Shown one piece after another: positions 48,319 through 56,900 of a stretch of 64,000 nt of DNA (the first letter of the stretch is position 1; the number at the start of each line of letters is the position of its first letter). The stretch is from Antrihabitans stalactiti (GTDB lineage Bacteria; Actinomycetota; Actinomycetes; Mycobacteriales; Mycobacteriaceae). The stretch spans positions 1,054,001-1,118,000 of the forward strand of contig NZ_VCQU01000001.1 in the NCBI RefSeq assembly GCF_012932915.1, given 5' to 3'. The notes under the pieces were generated by a model. It worked only from the letters and a program-made list of their open reading frames with translations. It ran no database searches and was not told the DNA's origin. A program made the translations under genes and the position numbers.

Positions 48319-50725
48319 GGTCGTCGGCGTGGCCAGGACGGCCGAGGAAGTAGCCCTGCGCTTGGTCACAGCCGAGCCGGGCCAGCACATCGAGTTGTTC
48401 TGGTGTCTCGACGCCCTCCGCAACAACGGTGAGTCCGGTTGCATGGCCCATGGCGATGATGCTGGTGACGATCGCTTCGGCGTCCGTCGACGACCCGAGT
48501 TCGGCGACGAACGGCTGCCCGATCTTGAGGATGTCGAGTGGCAGTCGCTGTAGTTGGGCAAGCGAGGAATAGCCCGTTCCGAAGTCGTCGATGGCAAGGC
48601 GGACACCGAGACGCCGTAGCGCATCCAACGTGCGACCAGTGGCCTCCGGGTCGTTCATCAGCGTGCTTTCGGTGATCTCGACGCACAACGACTGCGCGGG
48701 AAAACCCGAGACGGCCAGCGCATCTCGCACGTGCTCGACCAGACCGGGATCGTCGGTCTGACGCGCCGAGATGTTGACCGCCAACTGGAGCTGGCGGCCG
48801 TCGACCCTGCGCCTGCCCGCAACTTCCCGGGTCGCTTCGGACATGACGTAGGCGCCGATGGTGTTGATCAGGTCGCTCTGTTCGGCCAACGGGATGAATT
48901 CCACCGGCGGGACCGTGCCGAGCACGGGATGCAGCCAACGCGCCAACGCTTCGACCCCGACCGTCTCATTCGTGCGCAGCTCGACGATCGGTTGGTAGGC
49001 AACCGAGAGCTGGCCGAGATCCGGCGCGGCCCGAAGGTCTTGTTCGAGTTGCAGCTTGCGTTGCAGCTTTTCGCGCAGCTCGACACTGAAGAACACACAC
49101 CGCGCACGACCGGACGTCTTGGCTTGGTACATCGCAATATCGGCGTCGCGAAGCAGGTCGGCACTCGCGCGGGTGTCGTCCGGTGCTGCCGCGACGATGC
49201 CGATACTCGCGTCGACGTTGAGCTGCTGACCTCCGAGGAGTGTGATCGGCTCCGACATCGTTCGCCGCAACCGCTCCGCTTGCGCCCGGATCCCGTCATG
49301 GTTGCGCGCGGAGGTCGTGACGACGACGAACTCGTCGCCGCCCAATCTGCCGACCACGTCGTCGAGCCGGACCGAACGGCGAAGTCGGTCGCCTGCGATG
49401 CGCAACACTTCGTCGCCGGTGCTGTGGCCGAGCGAGTCATTGATGATCTTGAAACGGTCGACATCGATGAAATGCACTGCGATCAGCGCAGTTCGGTCTT
49501 TTTCGGCCAACACCGCGTCGAGCAGCGACACGATCGTCGCGCGGTTCGCGAGACCGGTGAGAGCGTCATGTGTCGCGTCGTACCGCAGGCGCTCCCCCGC
49601 AATCGTCTGCTCGGTGATGTCGGCAAACGACATGACGACCGCCGAGTGGGTCTCGCCGGGATCGAGTTGGCGGCAACTGACCGACAGCCACAGATTTCGT
49701 CCGCCTGGATCCAGCCGAAGGATCTGGCGGGTCACCGATTCACCCGTGGCGAGCGTCTTCGCGATCGGCTGCTCGCCTTCGGCGACGGCGTGACCTTCCG
49801 AATCGCACAGCGCCAGGCGTGTCACGGCGATTCCGACGATCGCGCCACCGAACATCCGGACCGCCGCCGGATTCGCCGACTCGACAACGCCGTTCCCGTC
49901 GACCACGACGACGCCCTCGTGCATCGACGCGACGACCGTGCCGAATCGTTGTTCGGCGCGACGCCGAATGGTCTCGTCCGCGCAGACGAGGACGTAGCCG
50001 CCTGCCATTTCCGCCGCCGAAACCCGCACCTCGACAGCCGCGCCGTCGGCCCTGTAGTGCGTGGTTTCGATGACGCCACCTTGCGCCACGATCGCAGCCG
50101 GATCGAGCGTGGCTCCGACCAGCTCGCCGACGGCACGCCCCTCGGCCTCGGCACCGCTACGTCCGTACACGCGCTCGGCTGCCGGGTTCCAGGACTGGAC
50201 GAGCCCGTCGCCCGACACCGCAATGATCGCGTCGCTGACGTTCTCGACGAGCGCCGCCTTCGACCGGACAGCCTCCTCGGCGGCCTTCTGGACCGACTTG
50301 TCGCGCATGATCACCTGGAACGCAGGACGCCCCTCCCACACGGTCCGGACCGAGACGACCTCCATCACGACCGTCTCGCCGTCGGCGCGCAGCATCACCG
50401 CGTCCGCGGGTTCGGTGGCCGATCCGGGCGAGGTCAATTTGACGAGCCGCTGCACCATATCGGGAATCGTTTCCGGCGCAACGAAATCGGTGATCGGGCG
50501 TCCGATGACATACGCTCGCGACGGCGCCCTGGAGAACCGCACGCCTGCCGGATTGATGTAGACGATCCGGCCGCCCTCGTGCACGACGATGGCATCCGGA
50601 CTCAATTCCACGAGCAGCTGATACCGCTCGGCCAGGTCGGCGAGCGCCCGACTTTCGGCGACTGTTCCCGCCGGGAGGCCGCTGACCTCCGCTGGGACAA
50701 CAATCGGGGAGATGTGATCCTGCAC
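48269..50725 (-). CDS. PAS-GGDEF-EAL protein (bifunctional cyclic-di-GMP enzyme)
   Basis: 818 residues, no membrane segments, so cytoplasmic. Three PAS domains (about residues 28-150, 155-270 and 275-390) precede a GGDEF domain with intact RLGGDEFVVV and an upstream RLDD that fits the inhibitory I-site. An EAL domain follows, with EALARWLHP, NISARQ, EITESTL, DDFGTGYSS, KIGQPF, AEGVET and QGYFLGRP, so the phosphodiesterase residues are all present. Both synthesis and breakdown of c-di-GMP are possible. The GTG at 50725 has AGGGGG upstream. The gene interrupts the MGLP cluster. Confidence 0.95.
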   Translation of the reverse strand: MQDHISPIVVPAEVSGLPAGTVAESRALADLAERYQLLVELSPDAIVVHEGGRIVYINPAGVRFSRAPSRAYVIGRPITDFVAPETIPDMVQRLVKLTSPGSATEPADAVMLRADGETVVMEVVSVRTVWEGRPAFQVIMRDKSVQKAAEEAVRSKAALVENVSDAIIAVSGDGLVQSWNPAAERVYGRSGAEAEGRAVGELVGATLDPAAIVAQGGVIETTHYRADGAAVEVRVSAAEMAGGYVLVCADETIRRRAEQRFGTVVASMHEGVVVVDGNGVVESANPAAVRMFGGAIVGIAVTRLALCDSEGHAVAEGEQPIAKTLATGESVTRQILRLDPGGRNLWLSVSCRQLDPGETHSAVVMSFADITEQTIAGERLRYDATHDALTGLANRATIVSLLDAVLAEKDRTALIAVHFIDVDRFKIINDSLGHSTGDEVLRIAGDRLRRSVRLDDVVGRLGGDEFVVVTTSARNHDGIRAQAERLRRTMSEPITLLGGQQLNVDASIGIVAAAPDDTRASADLLRDADIAMYQAKTSGRARCVFFSVELREKLQRKLQLEQDLRAAPDLGQLSVAYQPIVELRTNETVGVEALARWLHPVLGTVPPVEFIPLAEQSDLINTIGAYVMSEATREVAGRRRVDGRQLQLAVNISARQTDDPGLVEHVRDALAVSGFPAQSLCVEITESTLMNDPEATGRTLDALRRLGVRLAIDDFGTGYSSLAQLQRLPLDILKIGQPFVAELGSSTDAEAIVTSIIAMGHATGLTVVAEGVETPEQLDVLARLGCDQAQGYFLGRPGHADDLTVEVSPDPVRAVDVR

Positions 50726-50873
50726 AGCAACCCCCTCGCCAGGTGGTCCGCTCTAGGTAGGTGAACCTAACTGCACGGCTCGAGATTCGAACGTATCAGA
50801 ACTCGGGGCTCCGACAGGGGCTGGCGGCACCGCCGTCTGACGCAATCAGCTCGATTCAGGAAAGGAACCATCG

Positions 50874-52034
50874 ATGAACACTGAGCACACTGGCATCGTC
50901 GGCGTCGGCGCAGTGACCGGCTACGGCTGGGGACGCGAACAATTGTGGACCGGATTGCTGTCGGGCAAGCCTGCTGCGACACTCGTCGGCGGCTACGGCT
51001 CCACGGTCGACGAGCCCGGTTGGATCGTGCGCGTTCCCGAGGGCGGCAAACCTGCCGACGGCACAACCCGCTTCGCTCGCGCGATGCGCGGTGCCGCACG
51101 GGAAGCGATCGACGACGCACTCGACCGCGGCTGGGTCCCTGGTCGGCGCGTGGGGCTGCTGCACGCTGTCGTCATGGGCGATCCTGAGCTCATTCGCTCG
51201 ACCGAGCCCGATCCATTACATCCGTTGTCGGTCCGCGAGCATCTCGGCGTGTTTCCGTCGACACCGGCATCGCTGCTCATGCAGGAGTACGGATTCCACG
51301 GTCCGGCGATGAACGTGTCGGCGATGTGCACGTCCGGAACGGCTGGGTTGCTGACTGCCAAGCTCTGGCTCGACGCGGGCTTCGTCGACGACGTCGTCTT
51401 CGTCACGACCGATCTGTCGGCGACCCCGAACGTCGTCGACGTGTTCGTCAGGCTCGGGGTCGCGATCACCGATGCGGAGCCGCTCGATGCCTGCCGACCG
51501 TTCCAAAGTGGTAGCCGCGGCTTCGTTTTCGGCGAAGCGGCGGTCGGCTACGTCCTGTCGAATCGAACGGGTAATGCGTATTCGACGGTGCTCGGCGGAG
51601 CAATGTCGCACGACGGCTTCCACGTCACCTCGGTGGATCCGTCGCTGACCCATGTTCGGCGTTGCTTCGATGAGGCGCTCTTCTCGGCCGGCGTCGGCGC
51701 TGCGGACGTGGCCTATCTCAATGCGCACGGTCCGGGCACGGCGCAGTGCGACGCCGCCGAGGCAGCGATTCTGGCATCGATGTTCCCCGAGACCACCCGC
51801 GTCTTCTCCGTCAAGCCCCTCACCGGTCACTGCCAGGCCACCGCAGCCGCCGTCGAGACAGCGGTCACGGTCCTGAGTCACGAGCGAGGCGTCATCCCCG
51901 CGCCGCCGATCGTCGCGGACGCTCATCCCCAGTTGCTGGACGGGCTGACCCGAAGCTTCGACGGGCTCACGGTGAAGTCGTCGCTGGGGTTGGGCGGTCA
52001 CAACTCGGTGGTCGTCCTGTCCCCGGGCACCTGA
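50874..52034 (+). CDS. Beta-ketoacyl synthase-family protein
   Basis: 386 residues of the condensing-enzyme fold (KAS I/II type). The nucleophile Cys lies in NVSAMCTSGTAGLL (about residue 150), the first His in AYLNAHGPGTAQCD (about residue 285) and the second, with its Lys, in SVKPLTGHCQATAAAVET (about residue 320), so the Cys-His-His triad is complete. No acyl carrier or reductase gene is adjacent, so the condensed substrate is unknown. AGGAAAGGAA precedes the ATG. It is divergent from the GGDEF-EAL gene and convergent with a hydrolase across palindrome A3. Confidence 0.85.
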   Translation: MNTEHTGIVGVGAVTGYGWGREQLWTGLLSGKPAATLVGGYGSTVDEPGWIVRVPEGGKPADGTTRFARAMRGAAREAIDDALDRGWVPGRRVGLLHAVVMGDPELIRSTEPDPLHPLSVREHLGVFPSTPASLLMQEYGFHGPAMNVSAMCTSGTAGLLTAKLWLDAGFVDDVVFVTTDLSATPNVVDVFVRLGVAITDAEPLDACRPFQSGSRGFVFGEAAVGYVLSNRTGNAYSTVLGGAMSHDGFHVTSVDPSLTHVRRCFDEALFSAGVGAADVAYLNAHGPGTAQCDAAEAAILASMFPETTRVFSVKPLTGHCQATAAAVETAVTVLSHERGVIPAPPIVADAHPQLLDGLTRSFDGLTVKSSLGLGGHNSVVVLSPGT

Positions 52035-52038
52035 CCCC

Positions 52039-52082
52039 TCGTGAGTCTTTTTGGAGTCCAGGGACTCCAAAAAGACTCACGA
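52039..52082. repeat. Family A palindrome, copy A3 (supplies a stop codon)
   Basis: Perfect 21-base arms around a 2-base centre, with the core GTGAGTCTTTTTGGAGTC. It lies at the convergent junction of the ketoacyl synthase and hydrolase genes. The TGA stop of the hydrolase gene (52079-52077) is part of the right arm. Confidence 0.92.
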
Positions 52083-52892
52083 CCAATGGGATGCGAGCCA
52101 GTCGGCGACGTCGCGGATCACCGCGTCGGTGCCAGGCTCGTCGACGATCCAGTGACCGTGGTCGGGATAGATGTGCGCTTGCACGCCATAGTGTTTGGCC
52201 GTCTTGCGAGTGAGTGCGGTCGAGATGATCCGATCGTCGGTGCCGCCTGCGACGAAGACCGGGACGGCGACTTTGCTCGCGTCGACTCGTACGGTCCCGA
52301 ACATGAGAGCGCGGTACACCTTGCCCGACTCGTGGGTGAGTCGTGCATGGATCGGCGGACGCGCGTCCGCCGGAACCCGATTGAGCGCTAGGACCGAGCA
52401 GGCGTTGTTGCCGACGACGAACGGCCTCCCAGCCATGATTTTCGGCATCTGCGGTCCGAACTTGGGCAAAGCCACCGCTTGTGCCGTGAGCATTGCAGGC
52501 GGGGCCGGTGCGAGAAGAACGATCGAGCGGGCCGCGCCCTGGGCGGCGAGCCGCTGCGCGATCAGCGCGCCAAGGCTGTGACCCACGATGATCGGCGGCT
52601 GGTCGAGGGTGGCGAGTACAGCACGGGTGTCGTCGACGTAGTCGTCGAAGTCGAGTCCGGCCGCGCGGTCCGGGCCGACGCCCGCTCGACCACGTCGGGC
52701 AGGCGCAAAGGTCTCGTAACCCAGGTCGGCAAATGCGCCGACCCACCTCTCGAAGGTGAAGTGGTCGGCAAAGGCGCCGTGCAGGAACAGAATCGGCGGC
52801 TTCTCCGTCTTGGAGCCCGGCGCCCCATGCAGCGCGGGAAAGCCGGCCACGGTGGTCTCGACAACAGTTGATCGGACGGAGTGGGTGTTCAT
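52077..52892 (-). CDS. Alpha/beta hydrolase
   Basis: 271 residues. The oxyanion region ILFLHGAFADHFTFERWV is near residue 37. The nucleophile elbow VGHSLGALIAQRLAAQG is near residue 100. The acid is in VAGGTDDRII and the catalytic His in YPDHGHWIVDE near the end. A generic esterase or lipase-like fold; the substrate is unknown. The ATG at 52892 has GAAGGA eight bases upstream, better than the in-frame starts at 52898 and 52934. It diverges from a MarR regulator, with tandem operator-like repeats between them, so it is the likely regulated gene. Confidence 0.9.
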   Translation of the reverse strand: MNTHSVRSTVVETTVAGFPALHGAPGSKTEKPPILFLHGAFADHFTFERWVGAFADLGYETFAPARRGRAGVGPDRAAGLDFDDYVDDTRAVLATLDQPPIIVGHSLGALIAQRLAAQGAARSIVLLAPAPPAMLTAQAVALPKFGPQMPKIMAGRPFVVGNNACSVLALNRVPADARPPIHARLTHESGKVYRALMFGTVRVDASKVAVPVFVAGGTDDRIISTALTRKTAKHYGVQAHIYPDHGHWIVDEPGTDAVIRDVADWLASHWS

Positions 52893-52926
52893 CTGCATTC
52901 CTTCGCCATTCTGATCGGACTCATCT

Positions 52927-52966
52927 ATTGTCAAGTGACTTGCCTTTTATTGTCAAGTGCCTTGCC
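52927..52966. promoter_or_regulatory. Tandem operator-like repeats for the MarR regulator
   Basis: ATTGTCAAGTGACTTGCC (52927-52944) is repeated with one change at 52949-52966, with a start-to-start distance of 22 bases, about two helical turns. Each unit contains an inverted repeat: CAAGTGACTTG is perfectly symmetric, and CAAGTGCCTTG has one mismatch. The spacing and symmetry suit two dimers of the adjacent MarR protein bound on one face of the DNA. Confidence 0.7.
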
Positions 52967-52986
52967 TAAAATGGAGGGGAAGCCTA

Positions 52987-53472
52987 GTGCCGTCGTTCGA
53001 CGAGATGTCGCCGACCGAGATAAGAATCCACCGGGAGAGTGTCTTGCTGCGGCTACTGCTTCGAGTCTCGCAGATCGAGACCGAACAACTGGCCGGCCGA
53101 TTGCACGCACTCGGCCACGAGGCCGTGCAACCGAGCCACATTCGACTGCTCGGCAACGTCGACACCGAGGGCACCCGACTGATCGTCCTTGCGGAACGGG
53201 TCAGCACAACCCGCCAAGCGGTCAGTCAGTTGGTCAGCGAACTCGAGCGCCGCGGCTACGTCGAGCGCACGCCCGATCCAGACGACGGTCGCGCGGCACT
53301 GGTCCGCCACACGCCCGTCGGTCGGCGACTGTTGAACGACGCGCTTCGCGAGATGGCCGACATCGAAGCCGGGTATGAGAAGGCCATCGGCCGCGACGGG
53401 ATGTCGACGCTCAAACACGTATTGCGAACGATCGCCGACACTGCTGATCCGACCTCCACCCTCGGCCCATAG
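52987..53472 (+). CDS. MarR-family transcriptional regulator
   Basis: 161 residues. The dimerisation helices flank a winged helix: SHIRLLGNVDTEGTRLIVLAERVSTTRQAVSQLVSELERRGYVERTPDPDDGRAALVRHTPVGRRLL, with the D-x-R of the wing (DPDDGRA). The GTG at 52987 has GGAGGGG about 9 bases upstream; an in-frame ATG at 52957 would overlap the operator repeats. It probably represses itself and the divergent alpha/beta hydrolase through the tandem 22-base-spaced sites. The ligand is unknown. Confidence 0.93.
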   Translation: MPSFDEMSPTEIRIHRESVLLRLLLRVSQIETEQLAGRLHALGHEAVQPSHIRLLGNVDTEGTRLIVLAERVSTTRQAVSQLVSELERRGYVERTPDPDDGRAALVRHTPVGRRLLNDALREMADIEAGYEKAIGRDGMSTLKHVLRTIADTADPTSTLGP

Positions 53473-53480
53473 CCGACCTG

Positions 53481-53526
53481 CTCGTGAGTCTTTTTGGAGT
53501 CTATAGACTCCAAAAAGACTCACGAG
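53481..53526. repeat. Family A palindrome, copy A4 (perfect, supplies a stop codon)
   Basis: A 46-base palindrome with perfect 23-base arms and no loop: CTCGTGAGTCTTTTTGGAGT, then CTA, mirrored. It lies at the convergent junction of the MarR and acyltransferase genes. The TGA of the acyltransferase (53522-53520) is inside the right arm. Confidence 0.94.
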
Positions 53527-54269
53527 GTTTTGGGGAGCCCAGCCTTCTTGCGCTCGATATCTTCCAGCGCCGCAATGTATTTGGCGCGCTCGGCAGCGCC
53601 GGCTTCCCAGGATTCCTTGCGGTTCTTCACGATCTTCGCCGGCGCACCGACAGCGATGCTGTAATCGGGAATCTCGCCCTTGACCACGGCATGGGCACCG
53701 AGCACACACCCGCGACCGATGCGGGTGCCGCGCAGAATCGTCACCTTGGCCGCAGTCCAGGTGTCCGGACCGATGCGCACCGGGCTCTTCAGAATGCCCT
53801 GGTCCTTGATCGGCATGTTGATGTCGTCCATGCGGTGGTCGAAGTCGCAGATATAGCACCAGTCCGCCACCAGCGCCGATTCCCCGAATTCGATGTCGAG
53901 GTAGCAGTTGACGACGTTGTCCTTGCCGAAGACCGCTTTGTCGCCGATCTTGAGCGAACCCTCATGGCAACGGATCGCATTGCCATCGCCGATGTGCACC
54001 CACCGCCCGATTTCCATGCGGCTCAGTTCCGGCGTCGCGTGGATCTCGACGCCCTTCCCGAGGAAGACCATGCCGCGCAGGATGATGTGCGGGTTCGTCG
54101 CCTTGAACTTCGCGAGGCGGTAGTACCGAACGAGGTACCACGGGGTCCACGCGCGATTCGCGATCACCCACCGCAACGAATCGATCGTCAAAAACTTCGC
54201 CTGGTCGGCGTCGCGGCGCCGCGAACCGCGCCACCTCGAGCGCAAAGGCGCGCCCCACATGCTGGTCAT
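53520..54269 (-). CDS. Left-handed beta-helix acyltransferase (Rv3034c-like, MGLP cluster)
   Basis: 249 residues. After a basic N-terminus comes a hexapeptide-repeat beta-helix (MEIGRWVHIGDGNAIRC, LKIGDKAVFGKDNVVNC, VRIGPDTWTAAKVTILRGTRIGRGCVLGAHAVVKGEI) and the closing P-D-Y-S-I-A-V-G-A-P-A-K motif of maltose/galactoside O-acetyltransferase-type enzymes. The position matches Rv3034c, proposed to acylate methylglucose lipopolysaccharide. The acyl donor and acceptor are unproven here. It is convergent with the MarR gene, and its stop codon comes from palindrome A4. Confidence 0.87.
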   Translation of the reverse strand: MTSMWGAPLRSRWRGSRRRDADQAKFLTIDSLRWVIANRAWTPWYLVRYYRLAKFKATNPHIILRGMVFLGKGVEIHATPELSRMEIGRWVHIGDGNAIRCHEGSLKIGDKAVFGKDNVVNCYLDIEFGESALVADWCYICDFDHRMDDINMPIKDQGILKSPVRIGPDTWTAAKVTILRGTRIGRGCVLGAHAVVKGEIPDYSIAVGAPAKIVKNRKESWEAGAAERAKYIAALEDIERKKAGLPKTS

Positions 54270-54372
54270 GGGGAGTCAGCCTACTTTCGTCCTCAGTCGG
54301 CTCGTCCGATACCCGAGCGTGGAAGCGGGCGGGATAGTCTCTCGGGGGCAGACATCCTGATAAGGAGAGTGC

Positions 54373-55707
54373 ATGCGGGGCGTTTCAGGTCGGTACGGGG
54401 TCGCTCGGTCGGCGACGGCGGTGCTGGCAATCATCGCGGCTTTCGTCATGACCGGCTGCGGTGCAAGCACCAGCTCGTCTGTCGGCATCTCCGACGAAGG
54501 CTGGCCCGGCATCCATGCAGACGCGCGCAACAGCGACACGAGCTCGGTCACTGGGTCGCGGTCGATCGAGTTGAAGTGGTCACGGCCGATCGGCGGACCG
54601 GTCGCTGCGTATGCGTCGATCGCGTCGACGGGCCAGTTGTTCGTCACTACGAAAACCGAGAACGGCTGCAACCTCTTCTCCTACGAGATGGACAGCGGTC
54701 GCATGCGCTTCTGCAACCGGCTCAACCCGGGCGTCGTCGCGTCGACGCCGATCGTGGACGCAGCGGTCAACACCTACGTCGGCGACAGCGGAGGCATGAG
54801 TTCGTTCAACGACCACGGTCAGCCCCGTTGGCGCACACAGGTTTTCGGCACACCGATCTCCGCGCAGTTCACGCACGACGGCAATGTGCTCTCGGTTTCG
54901 CAGCTCGGCCAGGTCAACGTCATGGAGCGCCAGACCGGCAAACGCGTGACCTCGCCGTTCGAGCTGCTCGGCCATCCCGACTACCTCGCAAACCCGAACT
55001 TGGTGCCGCCACCCGACGACCAGGGGCTGCAGGAGTGTTTCGCCGGCACGGCGGGTTGCCCCGTGGCCAACACACCCGCACTGGATGTTGATTCCGGTCG
55101 ATTCTTCGTGACGCTGTGGCGCCCGGGCGCCCCGAACGCCTCCTTGATTGCGTTGAAGTACTCCGGCGGCGACGACCCGAAGGTCACCTACGAATGGAAC
55201 GCCGACATCCTGGAAGGCGGGTCCGCGACCAGCCCCAACCTCTCCGCCGACGGCTCGACGGTCTACGTCAGCGACAACGTGAACAAGCTGCTGGCAGTCG
55301 ACGCAGCCACCGGCGCCGTGAAGTGGACCTACGACCTGGGGTTCACGCCGCTGGGGAGTGCATCCGTCTCGGCGGATGGGTTGATCATCCCGGCCGGCGG
55401 TCGCGACGGTCATCTTCTCGCAGTGCGCGACAAGGGTGATCATGCCGAGAAGGTCTGGGAGCGGACCGAACTCGTTCAGCTCGGCGTACCCGCGCAAACC
55501 GCGGGATCGACCGGATACACAGTGGTCAGCAAGGGTCGCGGCGAAAACGCGGACCTCACCATGCTCACTTTCGACACCGAGACCGGCGCAACCGTCGATG
55601 AAGATCCGTTGCCGGGAGCCAAAGGGATCACGGTCGGGACGTCGATCGGGCCGAAGGGTGAGGTCCTGACGCCGACGCTCATCGGTGAGTTGTTCGTCTT
55701 CGCCTAA
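54373..55707 (+). CDS. PQQ-like beta-propeller lipoprotein (Rv3035-like)
   Basis: 444 residues. A signal peptide with lipobox VMTGC (Cys near residue 33) predicts a lipid-anchored extracytoplasmic protein. The rest is an eight-bladed PQQ-repeat-like beta-propeller with blades ending in patterns such as GAVKWTYDLGFTPLGSASVSADGLIIPAGGRDGHLLAVRDKG. No cofactor-binding residues can be identified with confidence, so a structural or binding role is as likely as an enzyme. AAGGAGAG lies just before the ATG. Its place in the MGLP region matches Rv3035, of unknown function. Confidence 0.85.
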   Translation: MRGVSGRYGVARSATAVLAIIAAFVMTGCGASTSSSVGISDEGWPGIHADARNSDTSSVTGSRSIELKWSRPIGGPVAAYASIASTGQLFVTTKTENGCNLFSYEMDSGRMRFCNRLNPGVVASTPIVDAAVNTYVGDSGGMSSFNDHGQPRWRTQVFGTPISAQFTHDGNVLSVSQLGQVNVMERQTGKRVTSPFELLGHPDYLANPNLVPPPDDQGLQECFAGTAGCPVANTPALDVDSGRFFVTLWRPGAPNASLIALKYSGGDDPKVTYEWNADILEGGSATSPNLSADGSTVYVSDNVNKLLAVDAATGAVKWTYDLGFTPLGSASVSADGLIIPAGGRDGHLLAVRDKGDHAEKVWERTELVQLGVPAQTAGSTGYTVVSKGRGENADLTMLTFDTETGATVDEDPLPGAKGITVGTSIGPKGEVLTPTLIGELFVFA

Positions 55708-55712
55708 AACAA

Positions 55713-55756
55713 CTGTGCGCGATTTTCACCCCTGGGCGGCTAAGACGCGCGCACGG
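55713..55756. repeat. Family B palindrome, copy B7 (supplies a stop codon)
   Basis: A 44-base, less perfect copy: CTGTGCGCGATTTTCACCCC, then TGGGCGGCTAAGACGCGCGCAC. It lies at the convergent junction of the PQQ-like and THUMP-like genes. The TAG stop of the latter (55742-55740) comes from the CTAAG of the right arm, where other copies read GTGAG or GTAAG. Confidence 0.82.
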
Positions 55757-56900
55757 GGGGTGCGCACACGAACGCCGTGGCCGAGCGACCGATGCGCGTG
55801 ATCACCAGCGCCAACGACGCGGACCCGCGCAGCTTCAGCCGCGGCCGCAGGACCGCAGGGTCGACGTCCACGCCCCGGACCAGAATCTCGAGCGTCCCGC
55901 AATCGCGGCGGGCCAACTCCTGCCGAATTACCTTCTCCGAATACTTGACTTGCTCGAGGATCCGGAAGCCGCGGACACCGTCGGGCACGGAGTCGCCGGT
56001 CAGGTAGGCGATCCGCGGGTCCAGTTGCCACAGACCGTGCTTGGCCGCGTAATGCCGGACCAAGCCCGCCCGCACCACCGCGCCGTCGGGATTGACGATC
56101 CACTCCCCTGGTTCCCGCTCGGGAATATCGTCGGATTCGGCGTCGCTGATCGACCACCCGGTGCCGTCGGAGCTCAGCACTGTGGCCCTCCGTCGCGCAG
56201 TGGCGAGCCCTTCCGACCACAGGCACGCCTCGCGAACTCCGCCGTCGAGCGACGTCACCTCGACCTCGCCTGCCCAGCCGAGGCGGTCGAAGTCGAGGCC
56301 AGGGGCACACTTGACCGCCAGATCCCGACCGGGATACGCATTGAGAAGGTCTGGGAGCGGAGGCTGCAACTGAGCCGGGTCGTGCGTACGTTTGCCGCCG
56401 GACCGCCGTCCTGGGTCGGCGATGACGACCGTCCCCACGGTCACCGGCGCCAGGGCATCGGCCCGGACCAGACTCGCGCCAGGGACGTTGTGTGCCGCCA
56501 TCCGCAGCCGGACCGCATCGAGGTCACTACCGACGACGCCGGCAGCCACTCCGACGAGCTCGGCCAACTCCGCACCGATCGAACACGTCACATCATGGAC
56601 CGTGCGGCCGGCGAACCGCTGTGCCCGATGCCGGGCCACCAGGGTCGGCGTCGCCTGCTGCAGACCGTCGTCGGTGAACAACCAACGTTCACCGTCAGCG
56701 ATCTTTGCCGCCGAACGTCGACGCAGCAGGACCGTCTCCACGACGGCAGACGCGTACGTTCCGAACAGCTCACGGGCTCGACCGAGGTCGCGCAACAGGC
56801 TGGCCGAAGACAATTCCAGCTCGTCGGCCTTGGCCAACGCCGCTGTACCGGCCGAGCCGACGAGGTAGTCGACGTCGGCCTCAGTGAAGCCGTAGCTCAG
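55740..56900 (-). CDS. Class I methyltransferase-like protein with THUMP-like C-terminus (Rv3037c-like)
   Basis: About 386 residues. FTEADVDYLVGSAG starts the conserved part. VHDVTCSIGAELAEL, then VVGSDLDAVRLRMAAHN, form the SAM-binding motifs. VVIADPGRRSGGKR replaces the usual catalytic D/N-P-P-Y. The C-terminal region (YFTEKVIR-like YSEKVIRQELARRDCGTLEILVRG, then LRLRGS-like KLRGSASLALVI) is a THUMP-like domain. Gene order matches Rv3037c. The start is uncertain: conserved sequence begins at a CTG (56900) that overlaps the upstream stop as CTGA. The nearest standard start is a TTG at 56993. Confidence 0.8.
   Translation of the reverse strand: MSYGFTEADVDYLVGSAGTAALAKADELELSSASLLRDLGRARELFGTYASAVVETVLLRRRSAAKIADGERWLFTDDGLQQATPTLVARHRAQRFAGRTVHDVTCSIGAELAELVGVAAGVVGSDLDAVRLRMAAHNVPGASLVRADALAPVTVGTVVIADPGRRSGGKRTHDPAQLQPPLPDLLNAYPGRDLAVKCAPGLDFDRLGWAGEVEVTSLDGGVREACLWSEGLATARRRATVLSSDGTGWSISDAESDDIPEREPGEWIVNPDGAVVRAGLVRHYAAKHGLWQLDPRIAYLTGDSVPDGVRGFRILEQVKYSEKVIRQELARRDCGTLEILVRGVDVDPAVLRPRLKLRGSASLALVITRIGRSATAFVCAPPVRAS

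Noticed and set aside
50752-50770. IdeR/DtxR-like iron box (TAGGTAGGTGAACCTAA) upstream of the GGDEF-EAL and ketoacyl synthase genes
   Set aside because: It agrees with the 19-base consensus at only about 12 positions and is not symmetric in the left half. The short TAGGTGAACCTA palindrome may still be a site for some other protein.
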